A stretch of 64,000 nucleotides of DNA from CAVQMB01 sp963713445 (GTDB lineage: Bacteria; Pseudomonadota; Gammaproteobacteria; Competibacterales; Competibacteraceae), in contig CAVQMB010000021.1 of NCBI GenBank assembly GCA_963713445.1, forward strand, positions 1 through 64,000, in the 5' to 3' direction. Positions within the stretch are counted from its first letter, which is position 1; each line of letters opens with the position of its first letter. A program made the position numbers and the translations under genes. Of the stretch, positions 16,339-25,240 are shown piece by piece. The notes beneath the pieces were generated by a model. It did not search any database and had not been told where the DNA came from. It was given only the letters and a program-made list of their open reading frames with translations.

Positions 16339-17548
16339 TCAGATCACCCCGGCAGCGTGCAGATCATCCTGCTCGCCGGCGCTGAGCCCCAGCAGCTCGC
16401 CAAAGACCTCGGCATTATGACTGCCGACCGCCGGGCCGGGCCAGTCGGTCCCACCGGGCGTGCCGGTCAGCTTGGGCGTGATGGCGGGAATGCTGAGCGG
16501 CTCGCCATCGACCTCAACGGTCTCGAACAGGCCGCGGGCCTGAAAATGAGGATCAGCGTACATGTCGGCGGCGTTGTAGATCGGACCGGCCGGCACCCGG
16601 GCGGCTTCCATGGCCGCCAGCACTGCAGCGGAATCCTGCGCGCGTGGTCCAGGCACTGATAGCCGCATCGATCTCCTGCTCGTGGGCAACCCGGCCGTCG
16701 TTGTGGGCCAGGCGCGGGTCGTCGGCCAGGTCGGCGCGGCCGATGGCCGTCATCAGGCGTTTGTAGATAGAGTCGCCGTTGCCGCCGATGATGACGTACT
16801 TGCCGTCGCTGCACGGGTAGGTGTTGGTCGGCACGATGCCGGTCAGTGTCGAGCCCGACGGCTCGCGCACCACTCCGGCGCCGGCGTATTCCGGCACCAC
16901 GCCTTCCAGCATGTTGAACACCGACTCGTACAGCGCCACGTCGACCACCTGCCCGGCCTCACCATTGCGCCGGGCCAGCAGCGCCAGCAGCACGCCGAAG
17001 GCGGCGTGGAACCCGGCCAGGGTGTCGCCCAGGCTGAGGTTGGGCCGCACCGGCGGCCCGCCGGGAAAACCGTTGATGTGGCGGAAACCGCCGATTCCCT
17101 CGCACACCGACGCGTAGCCGGGACGGGCGGCATACGGCCCGGTCTGGCCGTAGCCGGACACGCGGGCGACGATCAGCTCCGGGTTGAGCGCGTTGAGCTG
17201 CTCGGGGCCCAGCCCCCAGCCCTCCAGCGTGCCCGGCCGGAAATTCTCCACCAGCACGTCGCTACGCGCCACCAGCCGGCTCGCCAGGGCCTGGCCGCAC
17301 TCGCTGCGCAGATCCAGGGTGATGCATTTCTTGTTGCGCCCCAGGCTCCGCCACCACAGCGAGGTGTCGTTCTTCAACACCCGCCAGCGGCGTATCTGAT
17401 CGCCCTTACCGGGCGGTTCCACCTTGATCACCTCGGCCCCGTAATAGGCCAGCAGGGTGCCGGCAAACGGACCGGCCAGCAACTGTCCAAGCTCCAGTAC
17501 CCGCACGCCGGTGAGCGGTCGCCTGGGTGCGGTCGGTGTGTCGTGCAT
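16339..17548 (-). pseudogene. Family III (CaiB/BaiF) CoA-transferase, single frameshift
   Basis: The product moves CoA between acyl-CoA donors and carboxylic acids. The N-terminal part has LTGVRVLELGQLLAGPFAG, the family RNKKCITLDLR and SDVLVENFRPGTLEGWGLG, and the catalytic aspartate region of NLSLGDTLAGFHAAFG. Near 16640-16650 the frame shifts by one base and the remaining third (AAVLAAMEAARVPAGPIYNA to GEQDDLHAAGVI) continues in another frame with good family match. Total length, about 400 residues, is normal. ATG 17548 has a run of five G upstream. One isolated indel in an otherwise intact gene could be a sequence error or a recent mutation. Confidence 0.85.
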
Positions 17549-17632
17549 TCGGATTACCCCCAATCACTGATATTCACGTGCTGAATCCGTATTATTGCAG
17601 GTGCCAGCTCTATCCCGGGAAACGATCGGTTG

Positions 17633-18958
17633 ATGCAAACCCTCCTCCAGCTACACCAGTGGCTCCTGCAAGTGCTGTGGCAGCAGCCGCTGCACAGCCG
17701 GCCACGCTGGCAACGGCTGCTGGTGGTCGCGGGCCGGCTGACTTACGGCATCGTCCGGGTATTGTTCGAAGGCGACCTCAGCCTGCGCGCCATGAGCCTG
17801 GCCTACACCACCCTGCTCGCCGTGGTGCCGTTGCTGGCGGTCAGCTTCACGGTGCTGCGGGCGTTCGGGGTACACAACCAGTTCAGGCCGCTGCTGTTCG
17901 ACTTTCTCAAGCCGCTGGGCGACAAGCGCTTCGAGATCGCCAATCACCTGCTCGATCTGATTCAGAATCTGCAGATGGGCGTGCTGGGCTCGGTCGGTCT
18001 GGTGATGCTGCTCTACACCATCCTGCTGATGACCCACCGGATCGAGGAAACCTTCAACGCCATCTGGCACGTTGCCACACCGCGCAATCTGCCGCGCCGG
18101 CTGCTCGACTATCTGAGCATCATCATCATCGGTCCGCTGCTGGTGTTCCTCGGGCTGGGCGTGACCCGCACCGCGCTGCACAGTGCGGTGGTGCAATGGC
18201 TGACGCATTACACGCCGTTCGCGGCGCTGCTGCTCGGCGTCAGCGTGCTGGCGCCCTACGCCATGATCTGCCTGGCGTTCACCATCCTCTACGCGCTGGT
18301 GCCCAATACCCACGTCCACCTCACCACGGCGCTGCTGAGCGGCATCCTGGCCGGCGTGCTGTGGATCCTGGCCAGCATCGTATTCGCCCAACTGATCGTC
18401 GATTCGACCGACTATTCAGCGGTCTATGCCAGCTTCGCCGGGGTGGTACTGTTCATCGTCTGGACCTACACCGCCTGGCTGATCATTCTGGTCGGCGGCC
18501 AGGCGGCCTTCTATCTGCAGAATCCGCGCTACCTCGACCCGCGCATCGCACAGGCACCGCTGACCGGCCGGGTTGCGGTAACCGCAGGGCTGGAACTGAT
18601 GTATCTGATTGGCAAGGCCCATCTTCGCGAGGAGCCGCTCTGGACCTTCCCACGGCTTGAGCGCCACTGCCACATGCTGCCGCCCGGGCTGTTGCCGCAT
18701 GTACTACAGCGGCTGGAGCAGCGCCGCCTGATTGCGGTCAGTCACGATGAGATCCCGGTGTATCTGCCGACCCGCGACGTGGCGCATATCACTTTGCTGG
18801 AAATCATCCACGCGGTAAGCAGCGACGACAGCGGTATCCGGGTTAACGAGGCGGCCGTACAGCAGGCCCTGACCGATCTCGATCAGGCCATCGGCCAGGC
18901 GTTCGGCGGGCGCAGCCTGCACCAGTTGATCGACGCCGAACAGGACCTGGCAGGTTGA
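17633..18958 (+). CDS. YihY/BrkB-family inner-membrane protein
   Basis: 441 residues. The first 290 contain about six membrane segments of the YihY/virulence factor BrkB family, with MSLAYTTLLAVVPLLAVSFT, RIEETFNAIWHV, GPLLVFLGLGV and VVLFIVWTYTAWLIILVGGQ. The last 150 residues form a soluble winged-helix-like tail (LPPGLLPHVLQRLEQRRLI, then a VNEAAVQQALTDLDQ helix), as in the longer family members. The family was once called ribonuclease BN by mistake; its real role is not established. Start ATG at 17633 is preceded by ATCGGTTG with weak Shine-Dalgarno. It is divergent from the CoA-transferase. Confidence 0.88.
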   Translation: MQTLLQLHQWLLQVLWQQPLHSRPRWQRLLVVAGRLTYGIVRVLFEGDLSLRAMSLAYTTLLAVVPLLAVSFTVLRAFGVHNQFRPLLFDFLKPLGDKRFEIANHLLDLIQNLQMGVLGSVGLVMLLYTILLMTHRIEETFNAIWHVATPRNLPRRLLDYLSIIIIGPLLVFLGLGVTRTALHSAVVQWLTHYTPFAALLLGVSVLAPYAMICLAFTILYALVPNTHVHLTTALLSGILAGVLWILASIVFAQLIVDSTDYSAVYASFAGVVLFIVWTYTAWLIILVGGQAAFYLQNPRYLDPRIAQAPLTGRVAVTAGLELMYLIGKAHLREEPLWTFPRLERHCHMLPPGLLPHVLQRLEQRRLIAVSHDEIPVYLPTRDVAHITLLEIIHAVSSDDSGIRVNEAAVQQALTDLDQAIGQAFGGRSLHQLIDAEQDLAG

Positions 18959-18993
18959 AAGCCGCAGTTAGCGAATGCACCGGCCAGCGCCGG

Positions 18994-19761
18994 TCATCCC
19001 AGCGGCTCGCGCAGATAGATGTCGAACCGGGTACTGCTACCGATGAGGCTGCGGGCTGGCGCCGGTCCATCCAACACCGGCGCCAGCCGCGGCCGCTTGA
19101 CCACGACCCGGCGGCGGGCGCGGGCGAGCGCCAGCGCCAGCAGCGCCGGCGCGTCGCCATCGTCGCCGACAATGCGGCGTAACACCTGCATCTCCTTGCG
19201 CGCCCGGGCGGTGCGGCCGAAATCGGGATACATCGGATCGAAATAGACGACATCGGGTCGCTGCTCAGGTGGCAGTGCCGCCAGATAATCACGACTATCC
19301 GTGACCTTCAGGCTAAGCCGTTCCGTCAGCCCGGCATCCGCCACCCCGCTCCGATCCATCGCATCGCCCAACAGCACACCAATCACCGGCGAGCGCTCCA
19401 GCATCAGCACCCGGCAGCCAAGGCAGGCCAGCAGGCCAGCGTCGCCCCCCAGACCGGCACTGGCATCGATCACACTGGGCCGGAAACCGGGCTTGATGCC
19501 GACAGCCCGGGCCAGCGGTTGTGCCCGCCAGCCGCCGCGAAGCCGCAAGCGGCTGGTGAAATCGGCGCACACGGCGCCGCCCAGCGCAGCAACGCGCAGT
19601 TCCAGGCGCTCGGTGGTGACGACCAGCCAGGCACTATCCGATGCCGGCACAGCGTTGTGAACAGGAAGATTCAGGGCACGCGCCAGGGCGGCGGCCGCCG
19701 GCTGTTGGGCGGGTCCGGCGGCGACGATTATCAGCGGAGGTGATGCGGCGGTCGGGCTCAC
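18994..19761 (-). CDS. rsmJ: 16S rRNA (guanine-N2-)-methyltransferase RsmJ
   Basis: Methylates G1516 of 16S rRNA with S-adenosylmethionine. The protein is 255 residues, close to E. coli RsmJ. Family markers are LGGAVCADFTSRLRLRGG, AVGIKPGFRPSVIDASAGLG (SAM-binding motif I), CRVLMLERSPVIGVLL, the catalytic motif YFDPMYPD, RKEMQVLRRIVGDD and VVVKRPRLAP, ending in RFDIY. It is convergent with the YihY gene, 35 bases apart. Confidence 0.93.
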   Translation of the reverse strand: MSPTAASPPLIIVAAGPAQQPAAAALARALNLPVHNAVPASDSAWLVVTTERLELRVAALGGAVCADFTSRLRLRGGWRAQPLARAVGIKPGFRPSVIDASAGLGGDAGLLACLGCRVLMLERSPVIGVLLGDAMDRSGVADAGLTERLSLKVTDSRDYLAALPPEQRPDVVYFDPMYPDFGRTARARKEMQVLRRIVGDDGDAPALLALALARARRRVVVKRPRLAPVLDGPAPARSLIGSSTRFDIYLREPLG

Positions 19762-19805
19762 CCGGTCACGTTAGTCTGACCGGCAGAGACTGGCAAGCAG
19801 CCCAA

Positions 19806-19838
19806 CGCAATCGCCCGCTATTGCAGCGGGCGATTGCG
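19806..19838 (-). terminator. Perfect 13-bp hairpin after the phasin gene
   Basis: CGCAATCGCCCGC (19806-19818) pairs perfectly with GCGGGCGATTGCG (19826-19838) across a 7-base loop. It starts 19 bases beyond the phasin stop and lies between it and rsmJ on the same strand. There is no long T-run, so it may act as a terminator or as a 3' stabiliser of the abundant phasin mRNA. Confidence 0.6.
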
Positions 19839-19857
19839 CAGCCGGATCGCGGGACGG

Positions 19858-20247
19858 TCAGGCGGCTTTCTTGGCAGCGGCTGAGCCCGTTGCCTTGGGG
19901 GCGCCCTTGCTAGCCTCCTTGACGTTGTCCTCGGCCAGCTTGGTGAATTCGTCCTTCATGCCGTTGCCCAGGTCGACCAGGGCTTTGGCATCGTCGAGCA
20001 TTTTCTGGCGCAGCACACTGCCGGCTTCGACCTGCTTGCTCCAGAACGCCTGTACGCTCTGCGGGCTGTCGATCTCAGCGGCCGACTTGATCTGCTCCAG
20101 ACCGAAGTCAACGTAGCTCTGCATAGTGCTCATCTGAAAACTCACCAGACGCTCCAGTTGAGCCACGGCCAACTTGTTCGATTTGATCATCGGTTCGATC
20201 ATACCTTCCACATTGGCAAACGGTTTATTAAACATTTCCTCGTACAT
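19858..20247 (-). CDS. Phasin (polyhydroxyalkanoate granule-associated protein)
   Basis: Small amphipathic protein of 129 residues that coats PHA granules. It begins MYEEMFNKPFANVEGM and is almost all helix (SYVDFGLEQIKSAAEIDSPQ, then FWSKQVEAGSVLRQKMLDDA), ending in an Ala-Lys-rich PKATGSAAAKKAA tail typical of phasin_2 proteins. I chose ATG 20247 because GAGGGCGC lies about 6 bases upstream; the open frame continues further but with no family match. No PHA synthase is in this window. A TGCA-rich palindrome lies 40 bases upstream. Confidence 0.85.
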   Translation of the reverse strand: MYEEMFNKPFANVEGMIEPMIKSNKLAVAQLERLVSFQMSTMQSYVDFGLEQIKSAAEIDSPQSVQAFWSKQVEAGSVLRQKMLDDAKALVDLGNGMKDEFTKLAEDNVKEASKGAPKATGSAAAKKAA

Positions 20248-20286
20248 CGCAGCGCCCTCTAGCATCAGTGATCGGTGAATGGTGCA

Positions 20287-20302
20287 TTGCAATATAATGC
20301 AA
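20287..20302. promoter_or_regulatory. Palindrome TTGCA-N6-TGCAA upstream of phasin
   Basis: Perfect five-base arms in an AT-rich stretch 40-55 bases before the phasin start codon, with further TGCA and GTGCAAC copies within 30 bases. Phasin promoters are commonly repressed by PhaR-type proteins that bind TGC-rich sequences, so this is a likely operator. PhaR itself is not seen here. Confidence 0.5.
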
Positions 20303-20336
20303 ATATTGGTGCGGTGCAACATATTTCCCTCACTTT

Positions 20337-21692
20337 TCACCCGACCGGAAGCGAGATGCCAGTGATCTTCTTGTACAGGGTTACTGCATAGCGATCGGTC
20401 ATGCCTGCAACAAAGTCAGTAATTCCAAGAATCCGCCGGTAGGGATCTGCTGACGGCTGCCCCGACAGTCCGATAAACTGCGGTGGCACCAGTTGCAGCA
20501 GCATGCGGCTGCGGGCCTGGGCCCGCCCGCCGTGCGCCGCGATATCCTCGGCGGCGCCAACGAAGGTATCCAGCAGACTGGTCAGCACCTGGAATCCGGC
20601 CGCGCCCACCTCGACCACCGGCAGTGCCAGATAGACCTGCTGCTCCGCCCGGCTGCGAAGCGTGCGCAGCGCCACCGCGCTGGGGACCAGGTCGAGCAGT
20701 TCGACGTCGAGCGTCCCGTCGAGCAGTCCGGCCTCATGCGCGAGAAAGCAGGTACAGGCTTGTTCCGCCATCACGCCGATCGCCCTGGCCCGCAGGTATT
20801 CGATCCGTTCCTTGGGCACTGTGATGGCGCGCAGCCGGGCTTCCAGGCCGGCCGTGTCCGCCAGCGGCCACAACAAATCGGCAGCTTCGTCATAGCTCAG
20901 CAGGCGTAACCGGAAGGCATCCTCGATGTCGACGATGTGGTAGCAGATGTCATCGGCCGCCTCCACCAGATAGGCCAGCGGATGGCGTTGCCAGCGCTGT
21001 GGACCCGCCCGGGCCAGCCCAAGTTCGTCCGCCACCTGCTCAAAGGCATCGCCATCGGCCTGAAAAAAACCGAACTTGCGCCAGCTTACGGCGCCGGGTC
21101 GATCCGCAACGGCCCAGGCGGCACAGGGATACTTGCTGAATGCGCCCAAGGTGGCGCAGGTCAGCTGCAAACCGCCGGGATTGGCCGGGCTCTGGAGCCG
21201 GCTGAGCTGGCGAAATCCCTGCGCGTTGCCTTCAAAGTCGACCAGATCGGCCCGCTGCGACTCAGCCAGCCGGTCCAGCACCGTCTGGCCGGTCACAGTG
21301 GTCTGGAACCAGCTGCGGATGGCGTCCTCGCCGGCATGACCAAACGGCGGATTGCCGATATCATGCGCCAGGCAGGCCGCCGCCACGATGGCGCCGAAGT
21401 CAGCCGGCTCGATCGCCGACAACCGGTAGCGGGCGATCAGCGCCGCACCCACCTGGGTCCCCAGGGTACGACCGACACTGGAAGCTTCCAGGCTATGAGT
21501 CAGCCGGGTGCGGACGTAATCGTTCTGAGCCAGCGGAAAGACCTGGGTCTTGTCCTGCAAGCGCCGGAACGCCGAGGAAAACACGATACGGTCGAAGTCA
21601 CGCTGGAACTCGGTACGGCTATCGGCGGTCGCTGCCTTAGTGGCGCGACCCAGACGGGTTCGGGACAGCAGGCGATTCCAATCCATCACCAT
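20337..21692 (-). CDS. dgt: Deoxyguanosinetriphosphate triphosphohydrolase-like HD protein
   Basis: Removes triphosphate from dGTP or other dNTPs. The 451-residue protein has the family N-terminus (RDFDRIVFSSAFRRLQDKTQ) and the HD-domain metal ligands: RLTHSLEASSVG, then AACLAHDIGNPPFGHAGE. Later come EGNAQGFRQLSRL, YLVEAADDICYHIVDIEDAF and ITDFVAGMTDRYAVTLYKKI at the C-terminus. The length is slightly shorter than E. coli Dgt (505) and fits the type common in other proteobacteria. AGGAGAGG precedes the ATG at 21692. Confidence 0.92.
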   Translation of the reverse strand: MVMDWNRLLSRTRLGRATKAATADSRTEFQRDFDRIVFSSAFRRLQDKTQVFPLAQNDYVRTRLTHSLEASSVGRTLGTQVGAALIARYRLSAIEPADFGAIVAAACLAHDIGNPPFGHAGEDAIRSWFQTTVTGQTVLDRLAESQRADLVDFEGNAQGFRQLSRLQSPANPGGLQLTCATLGAFSKYPCAAWAVADRPGAVSWRKFGFFQADGDAFEQVADELGLARAGPQRWQRHPLAYLVEAADDICYHIVDIEDAFRLRLLSYDEAADLLWPLADTAGLEARLRAITVPKERIEYLRARAIGVMAEQACTCFLAHEAGLLDGTLDVELLDLVPSAVALRTLRSRAEQQVYLALPVVEVGAAGFQVLTSLLDTFVGAAEDIAAHGGRAQARSRMLLQLVPPQFIGLSGQPSADPYRRILGITDFVAGMTDRYAVTLYKKITGISLPVG

Positions 21693-21806
21693 AGACCGCG
21701 GCCTCTCCTGCCAGGCTTGATCGGGGCGGAGCTTGAGCGTACTTTACAGCGTCAGTATAACTGGCCTCGACGGGTTGACGGAGTAGCCATTGCCAGAGGT
21801 GACGGA

Positions 21807-23483
21807 GTGAATAGCATCTGGCTCACGGAGTACCCGCCCGGCGTGCCCGCAACCATCGATCCCGGCCGCTTCCGTTCGCTGCCCGAACTGTTGCAGACAC
21901 GTTTCAGCCAGTTCGCCCACCGCCCCGCGTTCAGCAATCTCGGTCATACCCTGGATTACGCCGGAATTGACCGGCTCAGCCTGGCGTTCGCCGCCTTCCT
22001 GCAGCAGCAGCTCGGCCTCAGCCGCGGCAGCCGGGTGGCGCTGATGCTACCCAATCTGCTGCAGTTTCCGGTGGCGCTGTTCGGGGTACTGCGGGCCGGC
22101 CTCATCGCCGTCGCCGTAAACCCACTGTATACGGCGCGTGAATTGCGCCACCAGCTACGCGACGCCGGCGCCCGCGCCATTGTGGTGCTGGAGAATTTCG
22201 CCCATACCCTGGAGCAGGTGCTGGCGGACTGTCCGCTGGAGCATATCATCGTCACCCGTGTCGGCGATCTGCTGCCCGCACCGCGCCGTCAACTGGTGAA
22301 TTTCGCGGTGCGCCACGTGCGCCGGCTGGTACCGCGCTGGCACATCCGTGGCACCGTGACCTTTGCTCAGGCGCTGGCCCGAGGCGGCCGACTGCGCCTG
22401 CAGCCGGTCGAGCTGGGTCCTGACGACCTGGCGTTCCTGCAATACACCGGCGGCACTACCGGCTTCGCCAAGGGCGCCATGCTGACTCACCGCAACCTGA
22501 TCGCCAACGTGCTGCAGGTTGAGGCCTGGTTGCAGAATACCGTCGAACCGGGCCGCGAGGTGGTCATCGCCGCACTGCCGCTCTACCACATCTTCGCATT
22601 GACCGTGAATTGCCTGGTCTTCACCCGTCTGGGCGGGCATATCGTGCTGATCACCAATCCGCGCGATCTGGCGAATTTCATCAAGACACTGAAACGCTAC
22701 CCGTTCTCGGTGCTGACCGGTGTCAACACGCTGTTCAAAGCACTGCTCAACAGCCCCGGCTTCGACCAGGTCGATTGCCGCCATCTGAAGGCAGCCATCG
22801 CCGGCGGCATGGCTTTGCAGCAGTCGGTTGCGGAACGCTGGAAGCGGGTTACCGGAACGTCGCTGCTGGAAGGCTACGGACTGACCGAGACCTCGCCCGT
22901 GGTCTGTGTCAACCCGTTGACCTTGCAAGACTTCAACGGCAGCATCGGTCTGCCGCTGCCGTCCACGGAGGTCAGTGTGCGCGGACCTGACGGCCGCGAA
23001 GTCCCGCTGGGGACCACCGGTGAGCTGTGCATCCGCGGCCCCCAGGTCATGGCCGGGTACTGGCGGCGGCCGGACGAGACCGCAGCGGTCCTGGACGCCG
23101 CCGGCTGGCTGCGCAGCGGTGACATGGCCCGGATCGACGCGCGCGGTTACGTCTACATCGTCGACCGCAAGAAGGACATGATTCTGGTATCGGGCTTCAA
23201 TGTTTACCCCAACGAAGTCGAGGACGTGTTGACCACGCACCCGGACATCATTGAAGCGGCCGTCTTCGGCATTGCTAATCCGTACTCCGGCGAGCAGGTC
23301 AAGGCGATTGTCGTGCGTCGCAACCCGAGCCTGCGGCCAGATGATGTGATCCGCCACTGCCGTCAGCACCTGGCGCCGTACAAGGTGCCCCGCCAGGTGG
23401 AGTTTCGCGCCGAGCTGCCAAAAACCAGCGTGGGCAAGATCCTGCGCCGGGCCTTGCGCGACGAACGGCCACAGCGGCAATGA
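21807..23483 (+). CDS. fadD: Long-chain fatty acid-CoA ligase (FadD type)
   Basis: Activates fatty acids to acyl-CoA with ATP, at the inner membrane. 558 residues, near E. coli FadD (561). The N-terminus IWLTEYPPGVPATIDPGRFR and LPNLLQFPVALFGVLRAGL match FadD closely. AMP-binding motifs are YTGGTTGFAKGAMLTHRN, EGYGLTETSPVV, SGDMARIDARGYVYIVDRKK and the FACS signature region MILVSGFNVYPNEVEDVL; the C-terminal lysine is in KTSVGKILRRALRDE. I chose GTG 21807, preceded by AGAGGTGACG, because it matches the FadD start; the frame stays open much further upstream over dgt. The gene is divergent from dgt. Confidence 0.88.
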   Translation: MNSIWLTEYPPGVPATIDPGRFRSLPELLQTRFSQFAHRPAFSNLGHTLDYAGIDRLSLAFAAFLQQQLGLSRGSRVALMLPNLLQFPVALFGVLRAGLIAVAVNPLYTARELRHQLRDAGARAIVVLENFAHTLEQVLADCPLEHIIVTRVGDLLPAPRRQLVNFAVRHVRRLVPRWHIRGTVTFAQALARGGRLRLQPVELGPDDLAFLQYTGGTTGFAKGAMLTHRNLIANVLQVEAWLQNTVEPGREVVIAALPLYHIFALTVNCLVFTRLGGHIVLITNPRDLANFIKTLKRYPFSVLTGVNTLFKALLNSPGFDQVDCRHLKAAIAGGMALQQSVAERWKRVTGTSLLEGYGLTETSPVVCVNPLTLQDFNGSIGLPLPSTEVSVRGPDGREVPLGTTGELCIRGPQVMAGYWRRPDETAAVLDAAGWLRSGDMARIDARGYVYIVDRKKDMILVSGFNVYPNEVEDVLTTHPDIIEAAVFGIANPYSGEQVKAIVVRRNPSLRPDDVIRHCRQHLAPYKVPRQVEFRAELPKTSVGKILRRALRDERPQRQ

Positions 23484-23551
23484 CCCTGCCGACCCCGGGG
23501 TCGGACACTTTACCAAGGACTGTCGATAAGCTGATAAGAGGAGACGTAACG

Positions 23552-25195
23552 ATGCCAACCGCGACCCGATTGAGCCTTCGCGGCACCACTCTGGTGCTGG
23601 GTGTGGTGCTCGCCACCAGCACGGCGCTGGCGGCAGAACCCTGCCCGTGGGCCAATACCGATCACGCCGCCGTATGCCAGCGCTGGGACGCCCTCAGCCA
23701 GCAACTGGACAAGGCCGAGATCCGCGCCCAGGCGGCCGAGCAGGCGCTGCAGTCGCTAAAAGCCACGCTCAAATCCATGGGCCAGGCTCTGCAGCCGTCA
23801 ACGCAGGCAGCCAGCCCCGGCGAGCAGCGGGTCCGGAAACTGCTCGACGGCACGCTGCACTGGCTGCAGCAGCGTATCCAGAAAACGCCCGCGCACCTGG
23901 TGGTGGATCAGAACTACACCCTGCAACCGCAGGGCGACGCCTATCTGGCCACTTTCAAGCAGGCCGCCCTGGTCATTCACAATACCCGCATCGATTTGAG
24001 CCCGCTGCAGGTCACGGTCGAACCGCGCGCCGATGGCGACGCTCTGATCAGTCTGCAACTACCCGCCAGCATTCCACTGCTCAAGAATGACAAACCTGCC
24101 GCTACGCTGACCATCGGCAGCCAGCAACTGACCGTGCTGTGGTCGGACAAGCTGCAGGCCAGCAAGCACACCCGGGCCGATTTCAAGAACCTGAAACTCG
24201 CAGTAGCCGGCGTAGCAGGCGGTGCCACCCTGGACCAGCTCACCAGCAACCAGACGCTCACCGTGACCAGCGATGATCATTGGCAGAATCAGCAGCATTT
24301 AGGCTTGTCCGGTCTGGCACTCACCGCCGATGGTAAAGCGTTCCATCTGGGCAGCCTGACGGGCACGGCGGAAACCCATGGCGACAGCTACAGCCGGCTG
24401 CGCCAACTGGGCCACGAGATCCAGCAGTTGAGCGGCGCGAACGGTGCCGGTAAACCAGCCATCAAGCCGATGCTCGAGAAACTGGCCGAACTGGTCAAAT
24501 TGCTGGGCGGCTATCATGTCGCGTTCAGGCTCGCCGATATGCAGGTCCAGCAGGGCGGACAGGATCTGGCCCGGCTGCACACGCTGGCGCTGGGTTCCAG
24601 TCTGACGCCGGCGGCACCGGGATCGCCCCCGGGGCTGAACTTCGGGCTGAACTTCGGGCTGGACGGCGTCAAGACCCCCATGAGCCCGCTGCCACCGGGC
24701 CTGACACCGGATCAGGCCAATTTTGATCTTGCCGTTGCCAACATTCCGCCCAAGCTGCTCGACGAATTGGTGCGGATCGGCCTGACCAGCGAAAAGCAGC
24801 CTGCCAGCCAGCGCGATGCCTACATCAAAGCACAGCTCATGCAGCTGCTGAGCACCAACGGTCTCGAACTGCGGCTCGACCACACCTACCTCGCAGCGCC
24901 GGAAGCCCGGGCCGATCTGAAGCTGCAGGCCCATGTCGACCCCCAGGCCGCATTTGGTGCGGTAGGCAACATGCTGCTCACGTTGACCGGTCTTGACAAG
25001 GCCATTGCCGCTGTCGGGGGTGACAAGCAGAAATCGGCGGCGGCGATGCTTTCAGCCCTGATGGCCTTTTCCAACCGCACTGAACAGAATGGCAAAACGG
25101 TCGACGAATTCGACCTCAAGGTCACTAAGGAAGGCAAATTGATGCTGAATCACAAGGATGTTACGGCATTGTTCATGCCGGGACACGCTAAGTAG
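23552..25195 (+). CDS. Predicted periplasmic protein, function unknown
   Basis: A 547-residue exported protein with signal peptide RLSLRGTTLVLGVVLATSTALAA and a strong ribosome site (AAGAGGAGACGTAACG) before ATG 23552. Residues 40-75 are a short coiled coil (QLDKAEIRAQAAEQALQSLK). The rest is rich in beta-strand patterns (DLSPLQVTVEPRADGDALIS; HLGLSGLALTADGKAFHL), with a helical insert and another helix-rich part around residues 410-510. The long alternating strand pattern resembles periplasmic lipid-handling or YdgA-like (DUF945) proteins, but I do not make a firm match. It ends convergently with the repeat lipoprotein. Confidence 0.6.
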   Translation: MPTATRLSLRGTTLVLGVVLATSTALAAEPCPWANTDHAAVCQRWDALSQQLDKAEIRAQAAEQALQSLKATLKSMGQALQPSTQAASPGEQRVRKLLDGTLHWLQQRIQKTPAHLVVDQNYTLQPQGDAYLATFKQAALVIHNTRIDLSPLQVTVEPRADGDALISLQLPASIPLLKNDKPAATLTIGSQQLTVLWSDKLQASKHTRADFKNLKLAVAGVAGGATLDQLTSNQTLTVTSDDHWQNQQHLGLSGLALTADGKAFHLGSLTGTAETHGDSYSRLRQLGHEIQQLSGANGAGKPAIKPMLEKLAELVKLLGGYHVAFRLADMQVQQGGQDLARLHTLALGSSLTPAAPGSPPGLNFGLNFGLDGVKTPMSPLPPGLTPDQANFDLAVANIPPKLLDELVRIGLTSEKQPASQRDAYIKAQLMQLLSTNGLELRLDHTYLAAPEARADLKLQAHVDPQAAFGAVGNMLLTLTGLDKAIAAVGGDKQKSAAAMLSALMAFSNRTEQNGKTVDEFDLKVTKEGKLMLNHKDVTALFMPGHAK

Positions 25196-25203
25196 TCAGG
25201 TTA

Positions 25204-25234
25204 CGGCGGCCCGGGCAAACGGCCCGGGCCGCCG
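25204..25234. terminator. Perfect 13-bp GC hairpin between convergent genes
   Basis: CGGCGGCCCGGGC (25204-25216) pairs with GCCCGGGCCGCCG (25222-25234) over a 5-base loop. It lies between two convergent stop codons (25195 and 25241) and so can serve both transcripts. There is no T-run, hence a Rho-aided or bidirectional terminator is the likely role. Confidence 0.6.
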
Positions 25235-25240
25235 CACCCG

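Noticed and set aside
20937..21806. A 290-codon upstream extension of the FadD frame
   Set aside because: It runs antisense through dgt and shows no domain; FadD similarity starts exactly at the GTG at 21807 with a ribosome site.
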